DNA of 64,000 nt, taken from Ilex aquifolium (lineage: Eukaryota; Streptophyta; Magnoliopsida; Aquifoliales; Aquifoliaceae). Below are positions 43,832-54,753 of the stretch, in pieces. The position numbers were made by a program, and so were the translations under genes. The notes below the pieces were generated by a model that was not told the origin of the DNA, did no database searches, and saw only the letters and a list, made by a program, of their open reading frames with translations. The DNA is taken from assembly GCA_951799425.1 (NCBI GenBank), contig OX637394.1, forward strand, positions 15,876,001-15,940,000, read 5' to 3'. Within the stretch, counting starts at the first letter, position 1; each line of letters starts with the position of its first letter.

Positions 43832-45471
43832 ACCACAAGGGTAAAGACAGAAGATAGGGAATCCTTTCAAAATTAATAGAATCATCTCAAAATTCAAATA
43901 GTTAATTATCCATTAATTTAGAAAATCATTCAGCCAATAAAACAGAATAAAAAAAAATCAAAAAAAAAAAGGGCTAATTATAGCATAAAATAAGTAAAGG
44001 GTAATTATGTACTACTAAAATATATAAATTTGAAAATATGTACATTTAGGAAAAGGTGTACTTAATGACTAAAATGTCTGGACTATGTATTTTAATAGGA
44101 ATAAGTTTTAAAAAGTATACCTCTTCCCAATTTTTCCAAAAGAGTATCTAATAATTGACATGCAGGTACGAAACTAAGTTCGGTTTCAAAATATCCAAAA
44201 TTCATTAGAACTGAAGTGATTGAATATGTAACTTCCTATGTTTTAAGGTGTTTCAACGTAGTTTAATATGTTTTGAAAACAAATATTCAAACTTTTTATT
44301 TGTTTTCAACCTGTTTTCGAAATATTTTCAAAACATTTTTATTTTTAATTTCACGGAAACTATCAGTGGAAATGAATTTCAATCCTGGAGGGATTCTCAT
44401 TTCAAATGGCTGCAGAAATCTACTTAAGAAATTAAAGCTATCCTATATCCAAATTAAAACTTCAACACAAATGTAAACTTATTGAACCCATTGCTGGATG
44501 CCTAAAAAAATCAACCCATTCTCATGGGTCTAATAGTAGTGCTTGAGGTTAATTAATAACCTAGAATGTGTAGGTGCAAACTATCACAAAATCAAGTTCT
44601 ACCTAGCAATTGGAATGCTTGGAGAATTATTAGAGTGAGAGGAGCTTAAAACTCATTATAACTTGCCAATAATAGTGAGTTCAACTCATTGCGAGCACTC
44701 GACTAAAAAGCTCATTGCCCAATTTGATTTCCGTTATACCTGGGCATATACACAAACTTGGACATTATAACTATTCTTAGGTTCAAACACACAGCCTCAT
44801 AATTGTCGGTCCGACTACAATCCTAAACATGGAATCATGCTCAATGTCATGCAATATATGTGCATAATTAGATGTTAATAGTACATATCACCTATATTTT
44901 CAGTTAAGCAAACGTCCTTGAGAAATGAGTAATGCTATGCTTCCCAAATTGTATCCCAAAAAAACTCATCCTAAATGAATTGGCACCTTGCTCTTGAGAA
45001 ATACATACGAAGAAGCTGTCAAAAATCGAAAATCCGACTTAGCCTTTCTCAGTCAATAAGATTTCCAGAAAACATGGACTTGAGCCTTCCTACATAAGAG
45101 TTTTTAACTAGCCAGTCTGTTTCTGGTACTATTGAATGAGACATAGGCAGAACCTCTAACCCTGAGAGTTTAGTCACAACTGCTGAAAAAATAACTCAAA
45201 TATGCAAAGGTCTGATACATTTGAACCCAACGGAAACTTCCTCTCATATCCACTGTTACGTATTGTTAGGTGTTTCTTTTGATCTGCCGTCCTGGATAGC
45301 CAAAAGAATTATAAGAAAGGAAAAGAGGAATTGATTAACAGAGCTTGAAATGGGGTTGTTCACAATATAAAAATTTTGAAGACTTTGTAAGTTTAATTAC
45401 CCTGGATGTGTACTGAATTTTGAGCATAATTAGACTGATTCAAGGTTCGAACATGTCAATGACTCTTGAAC
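42953..45471. other. Block P, second copy (upstream of GLP3)
   Basis: Colinear with 9812-13501, lacking the hAT insertion. It contains the degenerate repeat (43216-43480), the G/GA microsatellite (43781-43830) and the 67-bp insertion (44927-44993, TTGAGAAAT on both sides). I see no gene in it. Confidence 0.75.
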
Positions 45472-45479
45472 TATATAAA
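45472..45479 (+). promoter_or_regulatory. TATA box of GLP3
   Basis: TATATAAA 91 bp before the ATG, same context as GLP1 and GLP2. Confidence 0.7.
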
Positions 45480-45562
45480 CAACATCACCATGCTTAGATT
45501 TTCACAAGCTAGCAAGATTAATCCTCTTGTTCCATAGCAATTACCTAAATAATCGAAGCAAC

Positions 45563-46336
45563 ATGAAGAAGACGGTAGCTGAAATTCTTGCATATGTCGC
45601 CCTATGGGCTGTGGTTACCTCTCTTGCATATGCATCTGATCCCAGTCCTCTTCAGGACTTCTGTGTTGCTGTCAATGATTCTAAAGCTGCTGGTACATGA
45701 TGTTCCCCTCCATTTCTAAGCTTGCTAGAAATATTTGTATCAATCTAAATTTCCTTTTTATCGTACGCTAATGCTTGCCAGTTTTACTGTTTCTGTGCAG
45801 TGTTTTTGAATGGGAATTTCTGCCAGGATCCAAAGATGGCCACGGCTAATGATTTTTTCTTCCCCGGGCTCAACGTACCTAGTAACACGTCTAATAAACT
45901 CGGGTTCATGGTCAATCTAGTAACAGTTGCTCAAATTGGTGGACTAAACACCCTTGGCATTTCGATAGCACGTCTTGATTTTGCACCATATGGCCTCGAC
46001 CCTCCTCATACACACCCTCGTGGTAGCGAGATCCTCACTGTTGTGGAAGGTTCCCTCTATGTGGGATTTGTTACTTCCAACCCCGATAATCGTCTCATAA
46101 GCAAGGTCCTATACAAAGGAGATGTGTTTGTGTTCCCTGTTGGTCTCATTCACTTCCAGCTAAATGTTGGAAACACACCTGCAGTGGCTATTGCCGCATT
46201 GAGCAGTCAGAATCCAGGAGTAATCACCATTGCAAATGCAGTGTTCGGGTCGAAGCCACCAATCTCTGTTGATGTTCTCACCAAGGCCTTCCAGGTTGAC
46301 AAAAATGTGGTTAACTATCTTCAAGCTCAGTTCTGA
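45563..46336 (+). CDS. Germin-like protein GLP3 (join 45563..45692, 45801..46336)
   Basis: Two exons, 108-bp intron, 221 residues. It is closest to GLP1: it shares block P upstream, SNTSN, FMVNLV and the YLQAQF end. Differences include Thr for Ala at residue 19 of the signal peptide, Leu for Val at 46, Gly for Ala at 118 (HPRGSE) and Val for Ile in box 2 (FPVGLIH). Ligands His113, His115, Glu120 and His161 and cysteines 34 and 51 are present. Its downstream spacer is type Y, not X, so the gene sits on a recombination junction between the two unit types. A functional secreted cupin is expected. Confidence 0.93.
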
Positions 46337-48131
46337 TAACAATGGCCAATAAAAAGACATTTACATGATTGCTATTTCGAAGTTTATTAATCGTTTGAAT
46401 AAAGAATTTACTAATTGTATAAATAAAGAACTGCATACTTTGCACATCTTAAAATAAAATGGGCCATGTTTATGAATATGACACACCAAAACACTATCTG
46501 TGTGTGTGTGTGTGTTCCAAGATCAGGGAGTTAGTCTCAATGATAATGCCGGACATATCATAAACCAATTCAATTTATCTACTGACACTTTCCAGTCCAA
46601 TACAGTTTTACTCTTCAAATAAATCATGAGTTGAACATGACTTGACTGAACTTGTCCGAACTGTCATAAAGTCAACCCAAGCTATCCGATCATCAGCACC
46701 GAACTGTCATAGAGTCAACCCACGTTTTGGCATAAATTTTTCATCATGTTCAACTTCTTCATCTAATTATAATTTCTTTGATTAAAAATCAAGTCAATTG
46801 GTATGGCATACGATAGTCATCAAAATGCCATCACTAAGAAATCAAATTGACTAATAAATTTCTTTATAAAAGAGGTTCAACTAGTGGGACCATATGCAAG
46901 CCGACTGAGTTGGTCCCCACACACGGTGAGCAAACTTTCAGCTAAATTGGGCAGGGGCCGCGCGAACGCAGGCCCCTACTATCACAAATTATGACGTAAA
47001 CTCCACCACTTGGGTAGACCTTAGGCGGGCACCCCTCCCAAGTGCAATGGAAGTCACCAACCTAGGCCATGGGCCTTCTTGATCACCCATTGACCCCGTC
47101 CAGGTAAGTATGTTTTTCAACCGTACTCCATCTCTCTTCATAGTTCCCTCTGGCTTCCAACTATGACATCTTTTGTCGATGTGGGATTAAAATCACAGCC
47201 CTGAATGGACCCCAGTAGTCAAGTGGCCCTACCCACCATCAGTTTTTGGCTCTTGTTGTAAACAAGAGTTAGCAAGTTGTAATTCATTGGCACCTTAGTT
47301 TATTCTGAAGTGGTTGCTCAATCCTTCTTTCCCTGGAGGGAGGGGGGGGAGCCCATGGTTATTAAGAATATCATCCTTTTTTTTTTTTTTTTGATTGTGT
47401 ATGGTTCCGACAATTCCCGGAGCAAGACGATTACCTGATCATAGACATTGTTCAGGTAATGTTCGTATAGTTACTATAGTAGATATAATAAGTTCAATCA
47501 CTATAAATCCCGAGATAGCGAGGGATAAACAAAATTTTACGGCCTTGATTCAAAATTCCTTCGATTATTCCTTGACAAGAAATTGGTAAAACATTTGATT
47601 CTTCACACATTTCAAAATGAGGAACTAGTCAATCAAGTAAGCAAGAATAGTTTGAGTCTTTGTGATTCACAATTATCCGCTCATATTAATTCAACTCGAC
47701 CGAGTCTTAGCTGATTCGGCACGTTTTATTCAGGTAACGTTCCCCCATTCCACATAAACTATGAGTCTCACGTGGCACAATTCGATTATGAGTCTCACAC
47801 GGCACAATTCTCAGCAAATCAACCAGCACCATTTCACAATACCACAATATAATTTGAATATCTCGTTATGTTTGAACTGTACTGCTACCTTTAACCGTAT
47901 GATTTTTTGAGCTGGTTTCCGAAACTAGCATTGCCGAGCCATTCACATATTCCACACAATAAAAATGCTAATACCCCCACCCATCATATGAACAAGAGTG
48001 ATAAGGTTTTGGGGGGTTATATCTTTTTGAAAAGTAAAGTTGGTGTTATTCCGAATCGGTTGGGTGGTAAGACAATGGTTAGAAGGTGTGGATGATTCTT
48101 TTTTTTAGATGGAATGATTCATTTTCTATGC
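46337..48131. other. Spacer type Y after GLP3
   Basis: Colinear with 15507-17660. Contains a GT microsatellite (46499-46515), a conserved spacer element (46949-47112) and a poly-T run (47379-47393). It ends at the Helitron. I see no gene in it. Confidence 0.7.
46949..47112 (-). repeat. Conserved GLP-spacer element, copy 5
   Basis: Full-length copy. A- and B-box-like words are intact on the minus strand (GCGTTCGCGCGG in the B-box position). Confidence 0.5.
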
Positions 48132-49731
48132 CCAGCAATACATAACGTGTGTTGCACATAAATAAATTTAAATAATAGCTTTTATAAAAAAGGTGAATTA
48201 CATGTATAATTAAATAGAAAAATTTCAGCCACACCCCTCCTAGTTTACTATATCTTCAAGGACACCCCTTCTATTATCAAAAACATCACTGACACTCCTT
48301 CTAGTTTATATTTAAATATCACTAACACCCCTTACCATTAAACTATCATTTCTAACAAAAAAAATTAATCTAAAATACCAAAAATGCCCTTACATAAACC
48401 TCAATTAATTTTTCTACATAAAATTTTATTAAAATTCGAGCCGATTAAAATTTATTTTTCTACATATTAAAATTTGAACCAATTAAAATTCGATTGAAGC
48501 TGAATAAATTTTATTTTTTTTAACGTATTAAAATTTGAGTCTATTAAAATTTATTTTTTACATATTAAAATTTGAGTCGATTTGAACTCTACTCGAGTTG
48601 TTAGCGCCGATTAAAATTCGCTTTCGAGTCGATCAAAATTTGTATTTTTTTTCTTATTAAAGTTCGTGTCAATTAAAATTCGATTTATTAAAATTTGAGT
48701 CAATTAAAATTTATATTTTTTATGTATTAAAATTTGAGCTGATTAAAATTCAATATGAGTTGATTAAAATTTGATTTGAGTCGATTAAAAATAATTTTTA
48801 ATTGGCTCAAATAGAATTTTAATTAGCTCAAATTTTAATACGTAAAAAATATAATTTTTAATTGGCTCAAATTTTAATATGTAAAAAAATAAATTTTAAT
48901 TAGCTTGAATCGAATTTTAATACGTAAAAAAAATTAAAAAACAAAGGGGGTCTCATTGAAGATATGCTTATCTAGAGGGGGTCTCATTGAAGATATACTT
49001 ACCTAGAGGGAGTGTGGATGAAGTTTGTCCTTAAATATATCATCGGCAATTTAGTAAAATTACATTCTAGTTAATATTTCTAATCAGACAGTTGGTGTCA
49101 TTGAAGATTCAGAAAATAAAAGGGGTGTCCTTGAAGATATGGTAAACTAGAAGGGGTGTGGTTGAAATTTTTCCTAATTAAATTAAATAATAAATTTGAT
49201 GTTGAATAATTAATCCCAATTTTAACTATTATTAAATTTAGTTATTAGTTTATTCTATATAAGTCTTTTGAGTACTTTTTTCTTTTTGGGTACTTAATCT
49301 GTCATTTATTTCAGGTATTTGCACAGTTAATTATATATAAAATTATTAATTTTTATTTTGTTAAATAGATTGATTAGATCATTTATAATATTATTATACT
49401 ATTGTATGCTAAAAAATAAAATATAACATATATTTGACTGTAGAATTCAATCTGGTAACTACATGTGTATAATAATTTAACATGTACATGACTTTACTTA
49501 TTTATATAAATATAGAAGATCGTATGTAACTGCACTACTAATAAATGAGTTCAAAAGAATTTAGAAATCTTTATAAAAGAGTCCAAAATAAGTTGAAAGT
49601 CAAATAAGAGTAAAAAATAAAAATTATATGAAAATATATAGGTGAGTATAATTGACTTTATTATAATAATTAGGACTAAATTAATAAATTAAAAGTTTTT
49701 TAGATATACTGACATTTATAAATAGTATAGA
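48132..49731 (-). mobile_element. Short non-autonomous Helitron, interrupted by a MITE
   Basis: On the minus strand the element begins A|TCTATACTATTTATAAA (5' end at 49731), a start seen in many plant Helitrons, and ends CTGG at 48132, fitting the CTRR rule. Just before the end is a palindrome (GCAATACA-TAACG-TGTGTTGC on the plus strand). The spacer near 17662 lacks it, and a second copy of its 3' end is at 58907. Without the inserted MITE it is about 630 bp, AT-rich and without genes. The base after CTGG is G here and T in the second copy. Confidence 0.55.
48216..49174. mobile_element. Long-TIR Mutator-like MITE, 959 bp
   Basis: Perfect 9-bp duplication TAATTAAAT (48207-48215 and 49175-49183). 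The paralogous sequence near 58983 is uninterrupted. The inverted repeats are about 50 bp, with key words AAAAATTTCA, CCACACCCC, TAGTTTAC and ATATCTTCAAGGACACCCC. The interior is a maze of direct and inverted TAAAATTTGAGTCGATTAAAA words. No transposase is present. A long TIR with a nine-base target fits the Mutator superfamily. Confidence 0.8.
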
Positions 49732-49745
49732 TATAAATATAGACC

Positions 49746-49870
49746 AGGCAGGGCCATGCGAACACAGGCCCTGTTGTCACAAATTATGACGTAAGGTCCC
49801 ACACTTGGAAGTCACCATGCTAAGCCATGGGGCTTCTTGATCAACCGTTGACCCAGTCCAAGTAAGAATG
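49746..49870 (-). repeat. Conserved GLP-spacer element, copy 6
   Basis: Shortened copy like copy 2 (GCGAACACAGGCC), with the segment around the A box partly missing. It starts 15 bp from the Helitron 5' end. Confidence 0.45.
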
Positions 49871-50584
49871 TTTCTCAACTTACTTTGTCTCTCTTCATAA
49901 TCCCCTTTGGTGTCCCAACTCTGCCATCTTCTTTGATGCAGGAATAAAACCACAGCACTGAATGCACCCAAGTGGTCCCACCCTCTAGTCTTTACCTCTC
50001 TTTTTGAAAGAGTTTGCAAGTTGTATTTCATGGGCGAGGTTGCATATTGTTCTTAGATTTTATGAAACTTAGAATTTTTAAAGTGGATATTCAATCCTAC
50101 TTGTACTTAATAACAGGGATGAGTCTATCGATTCGGTTCCATGCCGAAATCCCATCCTAATCATTAATTTTAGTTTGGATGATTTACAATGATTTATTAA
50201 AAAAAAAATAATAGAATAAAAAAATTTGTTCCTGTCAAGTTAGATAAAAAGTAAAGGTACGGTATCCAAAAAATATATTTTGGTACCAGAACCTGACCTT
50301 GGTACCAGTGGTGCATTTTGAAGGGCTTCTTTCCTCCAACATAATCATGACAATTTGTGCATAGCTATATCTTGCTTCTTTGCATTCCGTTGAATCCCTA
50401 AAAGAGTGGCATTTTAGTGTAAAATCAGTTGTTTAGTTAACACCAACAGCATAAACTCAATTTCCTCTTGGTTGCATCAAACTTTCTCTCGAGCCATGGA
50501 AAGTTTTTGTATTTTGTTTTTGTATCACCTCCATGTCCAATCAATTTGACTATTCTCAAAGCCCGCCAATTAGTTTATCATAAA

Positions 50585-51326
50585 TGCACGGTTGATTTTC
50601 TACAATAGATTGAGATAGTTGAACCACGGTGGATGTTGTCCGATTTGCTACTGCAACAGAGAACTGTGTGTCCGACTTATCTCCTCTGATACCTAAGTCA
50701 GTAAGTGCACCAAGGGGAGGGATAAGGCCTTTTTTGTACTAGATTGCTCGCGAATGCGTACATGAGACCCAGCTCATTGGGTATTTATACCTTATAATAG
50801 GGTGATGTGGCAGTATAGGGGTCCAATCCCCCCGGTTGAGGGAGCCTTCATAGGTGTAATAATTAGTAACCACGTAATTACTAGGCTGTAGGAGGTCAAC
50901 GTCAACGCGAGGTTGAATCCTGCAATGATTAGCCTGCTCGGGATGCCGAGCACTTATTGCACATCCCCTCAATATTTAACGATCTCTGCAAGTCATTTAT
51001 TGAGCTATGTCGAGTACTCATCATGGTCCTTCCAATCATTAAATGTACTCTCTCCCGAGAGATCGGTGTTAGTCAGGACCATGCCTTTATCCACATCTCA
51101 TGGGATAGTGGTGTAGTCTGATTTGACCAGTTCAATTCTCTATGGCATGTCACGTCATGGAGGGCCCTGGTGTTAAATGCTTGGTCCTATGGACCTCCTT
51201 TTACCTTTCCCATGACGGGCAATATCTCCTCGGATCCTGACCTCGGGACTGATTCATATTCTCAATGCTCTAATTTTTGGGTCCACGTGCCAAGCTCTGA
51301 TACGAGTGTGACTTCATATCCCATCA
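50585..51326 (-). mobile_element. Solo LTR, 742 bp, probably Ty3/gypsy
   Basis: The paralogous spacer at about 9060-9110 lacks this segment. On the minus strand it starts TGATGGGATATG and ends CAACCGTGCA, with TG and CA ends. Flanking 5-mers are ATAAA and ATAGA, one mismatch. It contains a TATAAATAC word on the minus strand and a downstream ACTGACTTAGGTATCAGAGG word resembling the R/U5 part of Tat-type LTRs. No interior remains. It is unrelated to the LTR of the 15-kb element. Confidence 0.6.
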
Positions 51327-52964
51327 ATAGACATATTTTAGTTTATGGTCATAGATATATCAAGTTATGGCCGCGAACCCTGAAATATTATCACGACAAG
51401 GGATGAACAAAAATCCATGACTCGGATTCTATATGTTTTCCATCCGCTCATGAGGAATTGCCAATATAGTTTCTCTACAAAGTGTCTACCTTTAGGCATA
51501 ACTTGAGTTCGAATCTCACCAGCTATATAGCAATCCTCTTCCATTATACTCTCAAGAGTTGATCGAATCTATCATCATGCATAAATAAAATTAATGTCAA
51601 GAAGTTACACACTCTATGTGCCAAAAAAAAAAAAAAGAACTTGCATACTCAACTCAACATACCAATATACAAGATTAAGAATTTAAAATTTACGTAGTGA
51701 CTGAAAATTTTATATAATTATAACTTTCAAGATGACTTGATCATTACCATGAAAAACATTAGCTAATAATTAACATACTGGTATGAAACTAAGTTCCGTT
51801 TCGAAATATTCAACACGTTATCATTTCCATTAGAACCGAAGTGATTGAATATGTAATTTCCTACATTTTGAGGTGTTTCAACATAATTTAACATGTTTTG
51901 AAAACAAATATTCACACTTTTTTATTTGTTTTCATCTTGTTTTCAAAACTTTTCTATTTTTAATTTCATTGAAATTATCTGTTGAAACGAAATTTCAATC
52001 ATGGAGGGATTCTCATTTCAAATGGCTTCAAAAATCTACTTAAGAAATTAAAGTTATCCTATATCCAAATTGTGTGAATGAACTCAACTCAAGTATGACA
52101 TAAAACTTCAACACAAATGTAAAATTATTGAACCCCGACAACAGGAGACCTAAAATCAAGTTCTGCCTTGCAATTAGAATGTGTAGAGAATTGCTACAGC
52201 CTATAATAGTGATTTCAACGCATTGCGAGCACTCGACTAAAATAACCACTATTAGATTCAAACGCACAACCTCATAATTGTCGGTCCAACTACTATCCTA
52301 AACATGGGCTCATGCTCAATTTTATGCAATATATGTGCATAATTAGATGTTAATAGTACATATCATCTATATTTCCCGATAAGCAAACGACCTTGAGAAA
52401 TACATATGAAGAAGCTGTCAAAAATCGAAAATCCGAGTTAGCCTTTTTCTATCAACAAGATTTTCCAGAAAACATGGACTTGAGCTTTCCTACATAGGAG
52501 TTTTTAACTAGCCAGTCTGTTTGTGGGCTATTAAATGTAATATTACACCTATGTTTTCAAAGCAACCTCAAGAAAAAACGGATGAAGAAGCTGTCAAATT
52601 CCAAATCTAATTTAAAACATTAAACATTTTTCTATCAACAAGATTTCCAAATGAGACAAAGTCAGAACCTCTAATCCTGAGGCTTAGTCACAACTGCAGA
52701 AAAAATTACTCAAATATGCAAAGGTCTGATGCATTTGAAGCCAACGGAAACTTCCTTTCATATCCACTCTCATGTATTGGTACGTGTTTCGCTTGATCTG
52801 CCGTCCTGGAAAGACAAAAGAATCGTAAGAAGCAAATGAGGTAGTTGGATGATAGAGTTTGAAATGGCGTTGTTCAAATTGACAATAAAAGAGTTCTGAA
52901 GACTTGGTAAGTTTAATCACAATTAGACTGATTCAACATCTGAACATGTCAATGACTCTTGAAC

Positions 52965-52972
52965 TATATATA
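52965..52972 (+). promoter_or_regulatory. TATA box of GLP4 (variant)
   Basis: Reads TATATATA where GLP1, GLP2 and GLP3 have TATATAAA. Position relative to the ATG is unchanged (91 bp). Confidence 0.6.
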
Positions 52973-53055
52973 CAACGTTAACATGCTTAGATTTTCCACA
53001 GTTAGCAAGATTAATCCTCTTGTTCCATAGTGATTGTCTAAATAATCGAAGCAAT

Positions 53056-53850
53056 ATGAAGAAGACGGTAGCTGAAATTCTTGCATATGTCGCCCTTTGG
53101 GCTATGGTTTCCTCTCTTGCATATGCCTCTGATCCCAGTCCTCTTCAGGACTTCTGTGTTGCTGTCAATGATTCTAAAGCTGCTGGTACATGATGTTCCT
53201 CTCCATTTCAAAGCTTGGTAGAAATATTTGTATCAATCTAAATTTCCTTTTTATCATCTGCTAATGCTTGCCAATTTTACTGTTTCTGCTCAGTGTTTGT
53301 GAATGGCAAATTCTGCCAGGACCCAAAGACGGCCACGGCTAATGATTTTTTCTTCCCTGGGCTCAACATACCTGGTAACACGTCTAATAAACTCGGGTCC
53401 ATGGTCACGCCAGTAACAGTTGCTCAAATTGGTGGACTAAACACCCTTGGCATTTCGATGGCACGCCTTGATTTTGCACCATATGGCCTCAACCCTCCTC
53501 ATACACACCCCCGTGGTACCGAGATCCTCACTGTCTTGGAAGGTGCCCTCTATGTGGGATTTGTTACTTCCAATCCTGACAATCGTCTCATAAGCAAGGT
53601 CCTATACCAAGGAGATGTGTTTGTGTTCCCCATTGGTCTCATTCACTTCCAGCTAAATGTTGGAAACACACCTGCAGTGGCTATTGCTGCGCTGAGCAGT
53701 CAGAATCCAGGAGTAATCACCATTGCAAATGCAGTGTTCGGGTCAAAGCCACCTATCTCTGTTGATGTTCTCACCAAGGCCTTCCAGGTTGACAAAAATG
53801 TGGTTAACTATCTTCAAGCTCAGTTCTGGACTGACAACAATGGCCACTAA
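53056..53850 (+). CDS. Germin-like protein GLP4 (join 53056..53185, 53294..53850)
   Basis: Two exons, 108-bp intron (acceptor context CTGCTCAG), 228 residues. It is close to GLP2: shared upstream block Q, IPGNTSN, SMVTPV, GLNPP and the seven-residue C-terminal extension, here WTDNNGH. Differences from GLP2 include Met for Val within the signal peptide (ALWAMVSS), Thr for Met after DPK, Leu for Met and Tyr for Phe around [10 protein letters not shown], and Gln for Glu in YLQAQ. All metal ligands and the disulfide cysteines are present. It is probably a functional secreted cupin. Confidence 0.93.
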
Positions 53851-54123
53851 AAAGAAATTTACGTGATTGCTATTTCGAAGTTTATTAATTGTTTGAATAA
53901 ACAAGTGCACACTTTGCACATCATAAAATAAAATGATGCTATTTTTATGACATACTCTCTCTCTCTCTCTCAATACCATGGAATGAGTCTCAATGGTAAA
54001 GCAGGACATAACATGACTATGCAAGCATATTAACATGTTTCTTTAGAAAAAGGCTCAACCAGGGGTCCCACATGCACCCAAAATATTTGGCCCCATAGAA
54101 AATAAGCAAATATTCACCTAAAT

Positions 54124-54288
54124 TGGGCAGAGGCCGCGCGAACGCAGGCTCCCACTGCAACAAATTATGATGTAGGCTCCACCACTTGGGTAGACCTTAG
54201 GCAGACACCCCTCCTGAGTGCAATGGAAGTCACCAACCTAGGCCATGGGCCTTCTTGATCACCCATTGACCCCGTCCAGGTAAGTATG
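54124..54288 (-). repeat. Conserved GLP-spacer element, copy 7
   Basis: Full-length copy with an intact A-box-like word. It lies about 400 bp before an inverted partial copy. Confidence 0.5.
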
Positions 54289-54680
54289 TTTTGCATTTTA
54301 CTTTGTCTCTCTTCATAATCCCCTCTGGTTTCCAACTCTGCAATCTTCTTTCGATGTGGGAATAAAACCACGGCTCTGAATGCACCCAAGTGGCAAAGTG
54401 CCTCACCCAACTTGTAAAAGAGTTTGCAAGTTGAAATTCATGGGCAAAGTTGCCGATTGTGTTTAAATCTATGGAACTTAGAATTTCTGAAGTGGGAATT
54501 CAATCCTACTGGTAGTTGAAGACAGACGTGCATTTTGAGAGGTTTCTACTCTTTACTTGATGTTCAGTACTTGCAATTCCTCCAACATACTCATGGCAAT
54601 CTGTGCATAACTATATCTTGCTTCTCTGCATTCCAGTGAACCCTAGAAGAGCAGTATTTGGCATTTTCATTGCAATTTGG

Positions 54681-54753
54681 AGAGGCGCCCACCTAAAGTC
54701 TACCAAAGTGGTAGAACTTAAGTCATAATTTGTGAAAGCGGGAGCTCGTGTAC
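54681..54753 (+). repeat. Inverted partial copy of the GLP-spacer element
   Basis: Reads CACCTAAAGTCTACC, AAGTGGTAGAACTTAAG and TCATAATTTGTGAAAGCGGGAG on the plus strand, the reverse complement of the central part of the element. This is the only copy in this orientation. It could pair with copy 7 as a long hairpin, or mark an independent insertion. Confidence 0.55.

Larger units (their letters stand above)
49732..52964. other. Composite spacer upstream of GLP4
   Basis: Starts as a partial X spacer (with a conserved spacer element at 49746-49870), passes into block-P-like DNA that shows the empty LINE site near 50100, is interrupted by a solo LTR (50585-51326), and from about 51420 is block Q. 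No gene is seen. The order X-P-Q without a GLP gene implies loss of a gene by recombination. Confidence 0.65.

Noticed and set aside
50739-51116. Short frames on both strands between 50.7 and 51.1 kb that looked like a small gene
   Set aside because: They fall inside the solo LTR and have no domain or conserved counterpart.
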